The notes under the pieces were generated by a model, which saw only the letters and a list, made by a program, of their open reading frames with translations, had not been told where the DNA came from and did not search any database. Positions 28,849 to 38,206 of a stretch of 64,000 nucleotides of DNA are shown in pieces. The stretch spans positions 1 to 64,000 of IMG/VR virus record IMGVR_UViG_3300046787_000327; one strand, 5' to 3'. Positions within the stretch are counted from its first letter, which is position 1. Every line of letters begins with the position of its first letter. The position numbers were made by a program, and so were the translations under genes. This DNA comes from a virus.

Positions 28849-29529
28849 ATGGAACAAAATAAAGACTCATATAAAATAGTAAAGAGAACTCCTTCAATTA
28901 CTCCTTCAGGCTGGTTTGGGGATAGTAAGGATATGATCGTTGAATTAGAAAACTTTATGACTGAAGAAGAGATAGAGTTCTTAGAGAAGGCTGCAAAGTC
29001 GTTGACTATTTGGGATGTAACTGAAAGCCATGTAAATGAGAATGGAACTGTTACATATGATTCAAACTATTGGAAGGATAGAGTTGCAACAACTCCAACT
29101 TTAAATAAGAATGATCCGTCCATTGCTCCCGTTATAGAGGGTCTATTCAAGAGATTAAAGCCAATTGTAGAAGAGTTTTATAGTGTAGAGGTTGTGCCAA
29201 CAGGAACAACTATTGTTAAGTGGCTTCCAGGCCAGTTCCAACAGCCACATGCAGATAAGGAATTACATGAGGGTCCAGATGCAGGAACGCCAAACGATTT
29301 TCCAAACTATGACCTATCTAGTTTATTTTATCTAAATGATGATTATGAGGGCGGAGAATTATACTTCCCACTACAAGGGGTACAGTTTAAGCCTAAAAAG
29401 GGTGCAGCATATTTCTTTCCAGGGGACAGAAACTTTGTCCATGGTGTTACAGAGATCAAGAGCGGTCTAAGATTTACCTGCCCATTCTTTTGGGAGATCA
29501 CCAAGCATACAGGAGATAGACAGCCATGA
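28849..29529 (+). CDS. 2OG-Fe(II) dioxygenase (P4H-like), 226 aa
   Basis: Ligands H134, D136 (QPHADKE), H198 (FVHGV), R208 (GLRFTCPFFWE); core YLNDDYEGGELYFP. N-terminal segment KIVKRTPSITPSGWFG is unusual. Leaderless start gives this half of the operon its own promoter. Its TGA overlaps the next ATG by 4 bases. Confidence 0.85.
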   Translation: MEQNKDSYKIVKRTPSITPSGWFGDSKDMIVELENFMTEEEIEFLEKAAKSLTIWDVTESHVNENGTVTYDSNYWKDRVATTPTLNKNDPSIAPVIEGLFKRLKPIVEEFYSVEVVPTGTTIVKWLPGQFQQPHADKELHEGPDAGTPNDFPNYDLSSLFYLNDDYEGGELYFPLQGVQFKPKKGAAYFFPGDRNFVHGVTEIKSGLRFTCPFFWEITKHTGDRQP

Positions 29530-30272
29530 ATCTAAACAATAAAAAAAGAATTACAAAAGATATCGTTATATATGAAAACTTCTTGACTGAGGAAGAGTCA
29601 GCAAAGATTATCAAGGTTTTAGATGCACAGGCAGATGGCGGTCATATGACTTGGATGCCCATCTCATTCTATGAGTCATACTCTTCTGTTTTACCTCAAG
29701 ACGGAGATAAAGAGATTGAGGATTTTGGACTACCACCTACAATATTTTCAGATATTGAGAAGACAATCCCTGTAGCCGTTGCTTCTGTTCATGACCTAGA
29801 TCCAGCAACTATCCATAAGATTGGCTACCACACTCAAAAGTGGGAGCCTGGAGCATTTGCAAGACTCCACTCTGACAATACGGATGATAAGGGTAACTCT
29901 GGTGCTTTCACAAGAAGTCGTTATGCAGCGTTTGTATACCTTAACGAAGACTTTGAAGGAGGAATGCTAAGGTTCCCAACTAATGATATTGAGATCAAGC
30001 CTCAGACTGGACTGCTTGCTGTTTTTGACGGGGGATTTGAAAACATGCACGAGGTAAGTCTTATTACTAAGGGTATTAGATACACTATCGGATCCTTCTG
30101 GGATGATAGAGCGGAGTCTGACTACCCACAAGAACTCAGAGATGCTTGGGCTGAAGAAATGAAACAGACTAGAGCACAGCAAGAGATTGAAAGAGCAGAG
30201 TGGCAAAGCCTCCTTAAGGAAGGTTTTAAGTTAGATGATATGGGAAACAAGTATAAGGTAGAGGAACTTTAA
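29526..30272 (+). CDS. 2OG-Fe(II) dioxygenase (P4H-like), 248 aa
   Basis: Ligands H115, D117 (RLHSDNT), H175 (NMHEV), R185 (GIRYTIGSFWDD); core YLNEDFEGGMLRFP. The C-terminal 50 residues after the core are charged and helical (EEMKQTRAQQEIERAEWQ), absent from the other members, perhaps a docking tail. Confidence 0.85.
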   Translation: MNLNNKKRITKDIVIYENFLTEEESAKIIKVLDAQADGGHMTWMPISFYESYSSVLPQDGDKEIEDFGLPPTIFSDIEKTIPVAVASVHDLDPATIHKIGYHTQKWEPGAFARLHSDNTDDKGNSGAFTRSRYAAFVYLNEDFEGGMLRFPTNDIEIKPQTGLLAVFDGGFENMHEVSLITKGIRYTIGSFWDDRAESDYPQELRDAWAEEMKQTRAQQEIERAEWQSLLKEGFKLDDMGNKYKVEEL

Positions 30273-30273
30273 T

Positions 30274-30936
30274 ATGGATGTTTTCCTAAAGAAAGAACTT
30301 GAAGATGCTGGATTTAGTACTCAAGTGCTTTATGACCATGTTTTAGTTGTTGAAAACTTTTTGTCACAAGAAGAAGTCGAAATTGTAAATAGTATAATTA
30401 GCGAAACTAGCAATGAAGAGTGGTCAAAGGAATACAAGAAAAGTCTTGCAAATTTCTGTATGGAAAAGTTTGGTAGAGATGATGTAGAAAATCTTGTTGC
30501 TGAGGGCAAGTATGAAATTACTCAGGGGTGGGATGATAAAAATCTAGACATTAGCACAAATCCTCTAAGCAGAAAACTACAGGATAGACTTGGAGAGTTG
30601 ATTGCCATAGCAGACAACAGTTTGCAACTAGGTGGATTTGCAACAATGCAGAGAATGCAACCAGGAGTGGAATTAAAGTTGCATACCGATGAGCACACAG
30701 ATCCATCCATTAGGTACGCTGCAATTCTTTATATCAATGACGACTATGCAGACGGAACGCTATTCTTTAAGAATATAGAGGGTTCGGACTTAAAGCCAAA
30801 ACCAGGTACGTTACTTCTTTTCCCAGGAAACGCAGAGTACGAACATGGAGTTAGACATGTAGGGGAAGGTCCAATTAGATATGTTATAGTTGGATTTTTA
30901 AGAATTAAAGATTTCTATGAAAAGAATAAGTACTAA
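30274..30936 (+). CDS. 2OG-Fe(II) dioxygenase (P4H-like), 220 aa
   Basis: Ligands H137, D139 (LHTDEH), H191 (YEHGV), R202 (PIRYVIVGF); core YINDDYADGTLFF, where the usual EGGEL is ADGTL. Helical N-terminal 120 residues. Starts 2 bases after the preceding gene. Confidence 0.83.
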   Translation: MDVFLKKELEDAGFSTQVLYDHVLVVENFLSQEEVEIVNSIISETSNEEWSKEYKKSLANFCMEKFGRDDVENLVAEGKYEITQGWDDKNLDISTNPLSRKLQDRLGELIAIADNSLQLGGFATMQRMQPGVELKLHTDEHTDPSIRYAAILYINDDYADGTLFFKNIEGSDLKPKPGTLLLFPGNAEYEHGVRHVGEGPIRYVIVGFLRIKDFYEKNKY

Positions 30937-30945
30937 GGGGGAACT

Positions 30946-31650
30946 ATGGAAAAGCAGATTTTAGAAGAGAAGGTCTACTACTACGAAACTGGAGTGAAGG
31001 ACTTTGAGAAACTCATGGAGACTATCGATGAGTTAGATAGCCTTGAGTCAGAGACTGGAGTATCATCCTGGCATGACTGGACAGCATCAAACGATAAAGA
31101 CTTTATCTATGGCTCTACAAAGACATTTGACATTAATCATATTAATGGACTAGAAGAGCCTTACAAGTCAAAGATGGCATTTGTATATAAAACCATTATG
31201 GACTCCTTCTATGATGTGTCTAAGGACTATGCTCTTGCATTAGGTGATACAGATGAGCCAAGACTATTTCCAACCTTTAATATCAAGAAGTACAAAGAAG
31301 GAACAAGTATGGGGGCTCACTTTGATCAACTTGATGGAGATGAAACTCTTAGATATTCACTAGTCATGTATCTAAATGACGATTTTGATGGTGGAGAGAT
31401 CTCTTTCTCAATGTCTGACTACTCAGGTGTTTTAAAGAAGCAAACGCCTCATCCAGATTATGACCATCCAGACAATGCCAAGTTAATGGATTTTTCAATT
31501 AAGCCAAAGGCTGGAAGCATCATTATCTTCCCATCTTCAGCACCATATCATCACACTGCCCACCTTGTTAAAAGCAAGTTTAAGTATATGGTCCCAGGAC
31601 ACTGGATTCATAACAACATGGACTTTTATCGCTCTTCTGGCAGTATGTAG
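30946..31650 (+). CDS. 2OG-Fe(II) dioxygenase (P4H-like), 234 aa
   Basis: Ligands H125, D127 (GAHFDQL), H203, K213 (KFKYMVPGHW); core YLNDDFDGGEISF. An insertion with HPDYDHPDNAK (residues about 160-180) follows the core strand. Lys rather than Arg at the 2-oxoglutarate site. GGGGAA before the ATG. Its stop overlaps the GTG of the dehydrogenase. Confidence 0.83.
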   Translation: MEKQILEEKVYYYETGVKDFEKLMETIDELDSLESETGVSSWHDWTASNDKDFIYGSTKTFDINHINGLEEPYKSKMAFVYKTIMDSFYDVSKDYALALGDTDEPRLFPTFNIKKYKEGTSMGAHFDQLDGDETLRYSLVMYLNDDFDGGEISFSMSDYSGVLKKQTPHPDYDHPDNAKLMDFSIKPKAGSIIIFPSSAPYHHTAHLVKSKFKYMVPGHWIHNNMDFYRSSGSM

Positions 31651-32312
31651 TGAAAACTGCAATAGTAACTGGTGCCAGCAAGGGCGTAGGGTATGCAACA
31701 GTTAAGTTGCTATCTGAGTCTGGGTATCGTGTTATTGCAGTCTCTAGGGACCTATCAAAGGTCTCAGAACTAGTCTCTGATAATGTTGAGGTCTATCAAA
31801 TGGATATAACCGTAGCAGAAGAACTCAAAAAGTTTCATCAAAAGTATCAGGGTATAACTTTAGATCTTTTAGTTAATAATGCAGGTGGTGGCTCAAGCCC
31901 AACCAATATTGCAAGAGAGACAATGGATAACTTTAGGCACTCGTACGATATTAATGTTTCAGGCCCAATGTACCTATCTCAACTATTTATACCAGAGATG
32001 CAGAAGTCAAACTCTGCAACTATTATTTTTATTAGTTCTCTTGGTGGTAAGTATGCTTATCGTGGTGGAGGAAATTATACAAATGCCAAGCGTGGCCAGA
32101 TGGCTCTTGTTGACACTATGAGGCTAGAGTTTCCAGAGTATGGAATTAAAGTAACAGAGATATGTCCAGGTACGATAGATACACAAAAAGAAAAGAAACC
32201 TGCTGCTCTTACAGCAGAAGATTTAGCGGAATCTATTCGTTGGGTAGCAGAAATGCCAAGCCATGTCAATATAAACCACATAGAATTAAATCATATTCTT
32301 AGTGGTAAATGA
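31650..32312 (+). CDS. Short-chain dehydrogenase/reductase, 220 aa
   Basis: N-terminal TGASKGVGYA (cofactor motif TGxxxGxG), NNAGGG (75-80), S-x-Y-x3-K active site (ISSLGG ... YTNAK) and PGTIDT after it: a classical SDR, NAD(P)-dependent. Substrate unknown; it may make a sugar or small-molecule precursor, or act on oxygenase products. GTG start, coupled to the last oxygenase. 220 residues is slightly short for the family. Confidence 0.8.
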   Translation: MKTAIVTGASKGVGYATVKLLSESGYRVIAVSRDLSKVSELVSDNVEVYQMDITVAEELKKFHQKYQGITLDLLVNNAGGGSSPTNIARETMDNFRHSYDINVSGPMYLSQLFIPEMQKSNSATIIFISSLGGKYAYRGGGNYTNAKRGQMALVDTMRLEFPEYGIKVTEICPGTIDTQKEKKPAALTAEDLAESIRWVAEMPSHVNINHIELNHILSGK

Positions 32313-32345
32313 GTTTTTCGATAACTATCAACCATTGATTTAGGG

Positions 32346-32378
32346 AGAGTTTTGCTTTTTAGAAAACTCTGCTATAAT
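32346..32378 (+). promoter_or_regulatory. Promoter with overlapping inverted repeat for nrdJ
   Basis: AGAGTTTT (32346-32353) and AAAACTCT (32363-32370) form an 8-bp inverted repeat with a 9-nt loop, immediately before TGC-TATAAT (-10 at 32373-32378). The repeat covers the -35 region and could be an operator; it could also end upstream transcripts. Leader of about 27 nt with GAAAGGA. Confidence 0.5.
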
Positions 32379-32411
32379 TAACTCTATTCCGTTTTTGAAA
32401 GGACGAAACAC

Positions 32412-34451
32412 ATGTCAGATTTTTTTAGTTTTAGATTAACAGATGACTTTGTAGAGAAGTTTGTATCAGCACCAAATCCTTTTGGATTTAAAGATGCAGC
32501 AGAAAACTCTCTTGGAGAAATTACATTTATCCGCACATATTCCCGTGTGAAGGAGGATGGAACTAAGGAACGCTGGCATGAAGTTTGTCGTCGTGTAATC
32601 GAGGGTATGTACTCAGTACAGAAGAACCATGCTAAGGAGAACCGTCTCCCATGGAATGATTACAAGGCTCAGAAGTCAGCACAAGAAGCATTCCAGCGAA
32701 TGTTTGAATTGAAGTGGACACCACCAGGGCGAGGTATGTGGACATTCGGAACTGCTATGACTATGGAGAAGCGTAACTCAGCAGCACTTCAAAACTGTGC
32801 AATGGTTTCAACAAAAGATCTTGATAAGAACGATCCAGGAGCCTTGTTTGCATGGGTAATGGATGCTTTGATGCTTGGCATTGGTGTTGGCTTTGATACA
32901 GTAGGACAGGAAAAGGGTTTCCAGATCTATGCTCCATCAGAACCAGCAGCGATCTTTGATATTCCAGACACTCGTGAAGGATGGGTAGAGTCGGTTCGTC
33001 TTTTGCTAAACTCTTACCTTCGTTCGAATCAGCCAGTTCAGAAGTTTAACTATGACCTTATCCGTCCTCTAGGAGCACCGATTAAGGGCTTTGGAGGGGT
33101 CGCTAGCGGTCCAGCACCACTGATTCAACTACACACACAGATCGACAAGGTAATCGGCGGTAGAGCAGGAGAAACCCTTGACAGCCGTGCTATTACAGAT
33201 ATCATTAACCTTATTGGAACATGTGTTGTTTCAGGAAATGTTCGTCGTTCTGCAACCCTTGCTTTAGGTGCAGCAGGAGATGAAGACTTTATTAATCTTA
33301 AGAATGCAGAAGTCTTCCCAGATAGAAACTCATTTGACCCAGAAAACCCAGGTTGGGCATGGATGTCAAATAACTCAATTTCTGCAACAGTCGGAATGGA
33401 CTATGAAAAGTACACCGATCTGATTGTTAATAACGGAGAGCCAGGGTTTATCTGGCTTGATGTTGCTCGTAACTATGGTCGTCTAGCAGATCCTGCAGAT
33501 GGAAAAGACTATCGTGTTATGGGCTTCAATCCTTGTGCGGAGCAGCCATTGGAGTCGTATGAACTTTGTACTCTTGTAGAGGTTCACCTAAACCGACATG
33601 AATCCAAGGAGGACTTCCTCAAGACATTGAAGTTTGCTTACCTTTACGGTAAGACTGTTACATTGCTTCCAACGCACTGGCAGCAAACAAACGGTATCAT
33701 GCAGCGTAACCGTCGCATTGGTACATCCCTTACAGGTATTGCTTCGTTTGCTGATCAAAAGGGTCTTCCTGTTGTTCGTGAATGGATGGATGAGGGCTAC
33801 AACACAATTCGCAAGTATGATCGTCAATACTCAGAATGGCTTTGTGTTCGTGAATCAATTCGTGTAACAACTGTCAAGCCATCAGGATCTGTTTCAATTC
33901 TTTCTGGTGCAACTCCTGGAGTTCACTGGGGACCTGGAGGAAACTTCTTCCTTCGTGCAATTCGCTTTGGTGATACTGATCCAATGCTTCACCTATTCAA
34001 GGCAGCAGGGTACAAGATTGAAAAGGATGTTGTCTCAGCAAACACCTCAGTAGTATACTTCCCAGTAAAGTCAGGGCACCCCCGTTCTGAAAAGGATGTA
34101 ACGCTATTTGAAAAGATTGCTCTCGCAGCAACTGCTCAGAAGTACTGGTCTGATAATGGTGTCTCTGTAACACTCTCATTTGATAAGGAAACGGAGTCAA
34201 AGCATGTTGCTCCAGCACTTCATATGTACGAGGGACAGTTGAAGGCAGTTTCATTCCTTCCAATGGGAAACACTGTTTATCCACAGCAGCCATATACTCA
34301 GATTACTGAAGATGAGTATGAGTCTTATATCGGAGTCCTAAAGCATATTGACTTCTCTGCTATTTATGATGGAAATGATAATCTTGAAGCACAAGGTGAG
34401 GCATATTGCACCACCGACTACTGTGAGATTAAAGTCGAAACTAAAAAGTAG
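32412..34451 (+). CDS. nrdJ: Adenosylcobalamin-dependent ribonucleoside-triphosphate reductase (class II), 679 aa
   Basis: Reduces ribonucleoside triphosphates to deoxy forms for phage DNA synthesis. Key residues match the monomeric Lactobacillus-type enzyme: C129 (NCAMVST) and C386 as the redox pair, C375 (thiyl) and E377 in NPCAEQPLESYELC, and the C-terminal shuttle pair C666/C671 (CTTDYC). Length is near the normal size of about 740. It has its own promoter and lies between the modification operon and the morphogenesis genes, not in a replication cluster. Requires host B12. Confidence 0.92.
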   Translation: MSDFFSFRLTDDFVEKFVSAPNPFGFKDAAENSLGEITFIRTYSRVKEDGTKERWHEVCRRVIEGMYSVQKNHAKENRLPWNDYKAQKSAQEAFQRMFELKWTPPGRGMWTFGTAMTMEKRNSAALQNCAMVSTKDLDKNDPGALFAWVMDALMLGIGVGFDTVGQEKGFQIYAPSEPAAIFDIPDTREGWVESVRLLLNSYLRSNQPVQKFNYDLIRPLGAPIKGFGGVASGPAPLIQLHTQIDKVIGGRAGETLDSRAITDIINLIGTCVVSGNVRRSATLALGAAGDEDFINLKNAEVFPDRNSFDPENPGWAWMSNNSISATVGMDYEKYTDLIVNNGEPGFIWLDVARNYGRLADPADGKDYRVMGFNPCAEQPLESYELCTLVEVHLNRHESKEDFLKTLKFAYLYGKTVTLLPTHWQQTNGIMQRNRRIGTSLTGIASFADQKGLPVVREWMDEGYNTIRKYDRQYSEWLCVRESIRVTTVKPSGSVSILSGATPGVHWGPGGNFFLRAIRFGDTDPMLHLFKAAGYKIEKDVVSANTSVVYFPVKSGHPRSEKDVTLFEKIALAATAQKYWSDNGVSVTLSFDKETESKHVAPALHMYEGQLKAVSFLPMGNTVYPQQPYTQITEDEYESYIGVLKHIDFSAIYDGNDNLEAQGEAYCTTDYCEIKVETKK

Positions 34452-34456
34452 TTGTA

Positions 34457-34465
34457 TGGTAAAAT
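34457..34465 (+). promoter_or_regulatory. Extended -10 TGG-TAAAAT
   Basis: TAAAAT 34460-34465, 9 nt, ATG at 34475; no ribosome site. Confidence 0.5.
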
Positions 34466-34474
34466 AGACTTATA

Positions 34475-37400
34475 ATGTCTACTGCCTCAAACCTCTATGC
34501 CGAGAAGGTGTTCTCTGAACACCCTATCGCATTGTGGGCTTTAGATGACAAGGCAGACTATATTTCTGTAATTACTGAAGAGCAAAGAAGACTAGCAAAC
34601 TGGCAAGTAACTGGTGCTACGGTATCTCAGGCTATATCAGACGAAAGTCCTTTTCAGGACAGTGTTACCAATAGGCTTTCTGTAACTGTAGACGAAACAG
34701 GTCTAGGACAAATAGTTTGCATTAGTGAAGATATTGTTAATTTTTCAGATCTCAATGGATCTTTAAAAACATTTGCTATTGGTGGATACTTTTATTCTTT
34801 TACTCCTGCCATCTCTAGTTTTGAATTAGGGTATGAATACTATGATGTAACGAATGGTTCTACTGTCCAGCATTTGAAGTCATTTGATGCGCCTATTAAT
34901 AATAATTGGATATTTTTATCAGAGACTTTTGATATCCCCGATGACAATACAACTCTCAGAGTTGTTGTAAAAATCAACTACTTTTCATCAGTTATGATAG
35001 AAGATGTTTATAAGTTTTTGGTTCATGGTATAAGCGTTGGACAATGGTCTGAAGAGTTTAACTCAACATCTCTAGGTGTACATGAGTTAGAATTACCAGC
35101 AGGTATTTTTAGTAGCGGAACTCATTATGGAGTAAAGGCTGTTGCTTATGGGCTAGAAGAAAATCCTGGATATTATCTATCAAGTGGCAAGTCTCTGGTT
35201 GCAAAAAATACAGGAATTCCAATGGTTTATGGTGCAACTGGAATCACTAAACTATTGCCAAATGGAGACTCGCCATCACTAGTTTTGCCAGGCAAGGGAT
35301 TCCTCCATGAGGAAGGTAAATACAACAACTACACCTTTGAGGGGTGGGTAAGAATTGTCAATGACTCTACAACTCATAAGAAAATTTTTGGTCCACTAGG
35401 TGGACTAGATGGTCTATGGGTAGATGGACCATTCATGACACTAAGAATCAGTAACCACTTTGCAACAGCATATGTTGGTGAGTGGGGAAAGCCAATGCTT
35501 TTAAACATTGTTTATGGAGCAACAGGAGCAAACTTACTTATTAATGGAGAGCAGGTAGCATCTTTATCTTTTAATAGCGATGATCTATTCTTTGCTGAAA
35601 ATGAATCGGACTGGCTTGGTTTCTGGTGCAATGAGGATGTTTCTGCTATCGAGTTAGATGCGGTAGCCATATATTCATATCAGGTTCCATCAATTCTTGC
35701 AAAAAGAAGATTCGTATATGGGCAGGGCGTAGACTTTCCAGAAAACATAAATACTTCCTATAGTGGATCGTCCGTCTTTATTGACTATCAGTATGCAGAC
35801 TATACAAATAATTATGTTTATCCAGACCTAGGCAATTGGAATCAAGGATCTAGGAACAACCTAGCAATTAACGAAAATATGTTGTCTGCTCCAGACTATC
35901 AGTTACCAACTCTGGTTCTTGAGTCTGGTGACTCTTCAGAACTATCAAGTGTTGTGTTTACAGATGCAACTCAGTCAGAAGACAGTACATTCTTTACCTT
36001 TAAACCAAACTCTTCACTAGTTAAGAATGGCTATTTGTTATTTGATAACCTTAACTTTTTACAGGAAGAGGTTAAAGCATTTTACTCTTTAATTAAAATA
36101 AATGAGGCTCCAGTAGAAGAGCAGGTAATACTTCACATAGAGTCAGAAAGTACAAATAGTTATTTATCGATTGTTGTTAATGGAAGAACGATAGATTATA
36201 AGTTTTTTCACAATGGGATCTTATCAACAATATATTCAACCACAGACTATGCTTTGGGAGAAAAGTTTCCAGTAGGAATAAATATAGATGACTTCTCTTC
36301 ATATTTTGGTGGAGACCTTCTTTCATTTTTTGGAAATAGAACTGGACTAAAGTTTTATGTAGCAGGAACAAAAGAGTTTGCCTCAAGTTTTAAGGGGAAC
36401 ATCTACAATGTTGGATTTTCTAATGCTGCCAACTTAAATGAAATAAAAGAACTTTTTAATGCAAGAGGGTGCGTACTTGAGTATGAGGATGTATTTAATG
36501 CTTATACTTCTCAAATAGACTATGATGCTGGAGAATACACTGGTAGCGATTTAAGTTTTTGGCAGTTCTTTTTAGATGGCGGATCTCCAACAGAGTACTC
36601 ATCATACAGACTATCAGACCATACTGCTAGTTATACTCTTATTGTTAAAAACTACTTTAACAACTATTATTTTGATATTGGCGTAAAGTCTTCATGGAAA
36701 GACTACCTTCCACTAACGTACTTTGCAGAGTCCGTACAGGATACAAGTGGAAACAGTTACTATGATCTAGACTTTATCCAATTTAATATTGACTATCCAG
36801 CACCATCAGCGTATGCTGAAGTGCCATCGGACCCAGTTTCCTGGAAGTATGGAATCGATACTGTTCTTGAAAGTGGTGAGATTATTCCATCATTAAGCGA
36901 TCAGTTCTCGGACCCAGTAAAAAGAACTTATGCTTCTTTAGATAATCAATTATTTACTGGGTATAACAATTACGATGATTTAAAGAATCGATCCTCTAAG
37001 AATTATATTTATGATACATCAAACTCTTATGTCAGATCGTATGTAACTTTTGAATATACTGAGTCTGGACTAAATTCCTCTGACTTGTATTTTTCATCTT
37101 CTGTGGGGGCATCAAGAGATGGAGTAGTAACTCCAGGGGCCGAGTGGATGACTACAAAGTATGAAGTAGTTGACGGTATGATTATATATCCACCAGCAGA
37201 AGACCTGTCTTCCTTATCTTTGGTAACAAGACTTGATTTTAAGATTGATGGAATCATTACACATAGTATAAAGTTAAAAACACTAGAGTACTCTTCAGAA
37301 TCATTTAATGACTCTATTCCAAATCCAGTTGGAACTAAGTTTGGTACTCCAATATATCCCTATAGAAAGTCTGGATACTACTATAACTATAAAAATAAAA

Positions 37401-38188
37401 ACCCATTTAGCATTTACAAGAAGAGCACACCCTATCTCTATCTGACTAGAAACAGTGGTATCACCCTAAAGGGTGCATATGATCCAACAGTTGATCGTGG
37501 TTTGGCAATTCCTATCAATCCAACATTAGCAAAGAACTACAGAGTCATGGCAATGCAGGCAGCACTAAGATTTGATCAAGACTTTTTCCCATACGCTCCA
37601 ACGCAAATTTTTGAGATTGAGTCACCAGAACAACATATCAAGTTCTTCATGGTTGCAAACAGTTCTGATGGCAATAGAGCAAGAATATATGCAGTCAATG
37701 CTAAGACTGGTCAACTTGACAGTGGTATTAGTTTTTATTGGAATGGAAAGTTGGTAAGAGAGCCAGTCATGACTATTAGAGAGTGGGGCTTCCTAGGAAT
37801 TTCCTTCTCAAATATCTTAGACTTTACAAGTTCTCAGGGGTTAATCAAGATTACTGGACCACTAACCTTTAACACTATCTCGTATTATCAGACAACAACC
37901 CTACAAGAGGTTCAGCAGATAACAAATAGGCCCTGGTTCAAGGTTCTGTATGCTGGTACATCCGAACTTGATTGGCAATTTTGGAATATTCCACAGTATG
38001 ACTGGGGTAATATTATGGTTATTTCTACAAAAAGTTACTATGGAGTAGATCCTGAAACAATTTATAAGAGTTATACGGGCACAAACAAGATTATTGTAGG
38101 GAGTGACAACACCTTTAGTCTTGGAAACTACGAATATAACTTCTATCAGGACGCCACATGGCAACAAAGTACCACATATGCTGTTTGA
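34475..38188 (+). CDS. Large LamG-like minor tail / fiber protein, 1237 aa
   Basis: Starts STASNLYAEKVFSEHPIALW, an N terminus I associate with large tail proteins of actinophages. A first beta domain (about 40-250) is followed by a concanavalin/LamG-like domain around residues 279-415 (NNYTFEGWVRI ... LLINGEQVASL ... LDAVAIYSYQ), typical of glycan-binding adhesins. The remaining 800 residues are beta-rich with further lectin-like segments. Probably a surface adhesin or large fiber. Its position upstream of the portal gene, away from the other tail genes, is unusual. Confidence 0.65.
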   Translation: MSTASNLYAEKVFSEHPIALWALDDKADYISVITEEQRRLANWQVTGATVSQAISDESPFQDSVTNRLSVTVDETGLGQIVCISEDIVNFSDLNGSLKTFAIGGYFYSFTPAISSFELGYEYYDVTNGSTVQHLKSFDAPINNNWIFLSETFDIPDDNTTLRVVVKINYFSSVMIEDVYKFLVHGISVGQWSEEFNSTSLGVHELELPAGIFSSGTHYGVKAVAYGLEENPGYYLSSGKSLVAKNTGIPMVYGATGITKLLPNGDSPSLVLPGKGFLHEEGKYNNYTFEGWVRIVNDSTTHKKIFGPLGGLDGLWVDGPFMTLRISNHFATAYVGEWGKPMLLNIVYGATGANLLINGEQVASLSFNSDDLFFAENESDWLGFWCNEDVSAIELDAVAIYSYQVPSILAKRRFVYGQGVDFPENINTSYSGSSVFIDYQYADYTNNYVYPDLGNWNQGSRNNLAINENMLSAPDYQLPTLVLESGDSSELSSVVFTDATQSEDSTFFTFKPNSSLVKNGYLLFDNLNFLQEEVKAFYSLIKINEAPVEEQVILHIESESTNSYLSIVVNGRTIDYKFFHNGILSTIYSTTDYALGEKFPVGINIDDFSSYFGGDLLSFFGNRTGLKFYVAGTKEFASSFKGNIYNVGFSNAANLNEIKELFNARGCVLEYEDVFNAYTSQIDYDAGEYTGSDLSFWQFFLDGGSPTEYSSYRLSDHTASYTLIVKNYFNNYYFDIGVKSSWKDYLPLTYFAESVQDTSGNSYYDLDFIQFNIDYPAPSAYAEVPSDPVSWKYGIDTVLESGEIIPSLSDQFSDPVKRTYASLDNQLFTGYNNYDDLKNRSSKNYIYDTSNSYVRSYVTFEYTESGLNSSDLYFSSSVGASRDGVVTPGAEWMTTKYEVVDGMIIYPPAEDLSSLSLVTRLDFKIDGIITHSIKLKTLEYSSESFNDSIPNPVGTKFGTPIYPYRKSGYYYNYKNKNPFSIYKKSTPYLYLTRNSGITLKGAYDPTVDRGLAIPINPTLAKNYRVMAMQAALRFDQDFFPYAPTQIFEIESPEQHIKFFMVANSSDGNRARIYAVNAKTGQLDSGISFYWNGKLVREPVMTIREWGFLGISFSNILDFTSSQGLIKITGPLTFNTISYYQTTTLQEVQQITNRPWFKVLYAGTSELDWQFWNIPQYDWGNIMVISTKSYYGVDPETIYKSYTGTNKIIVGSDNTFSLGNYEYNFYQDATWQQSTTYAV

Positions 38189-38190
38189 TA

Positions 38191-38199
38191 TGGTATACT
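38191..38199 (+). promoter_or_regulatory. Extended -10 TGG-TATACT
   Basis: TATACT 38194-38199, 7 nt, ATG at 38207; leaderless-like. Confidence 0.55.
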
Positions 38200-38206
38200 T
38201 ATAGTT

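Noticed and set aside
32313-32411. Cobalamin riboswitch before the B12-dependent reductase
   Set aside because: The space is about 100 nt, too short for the usual element, and no B12-box-like conserved sequence was seen; only a promoter and an inverted repeat.
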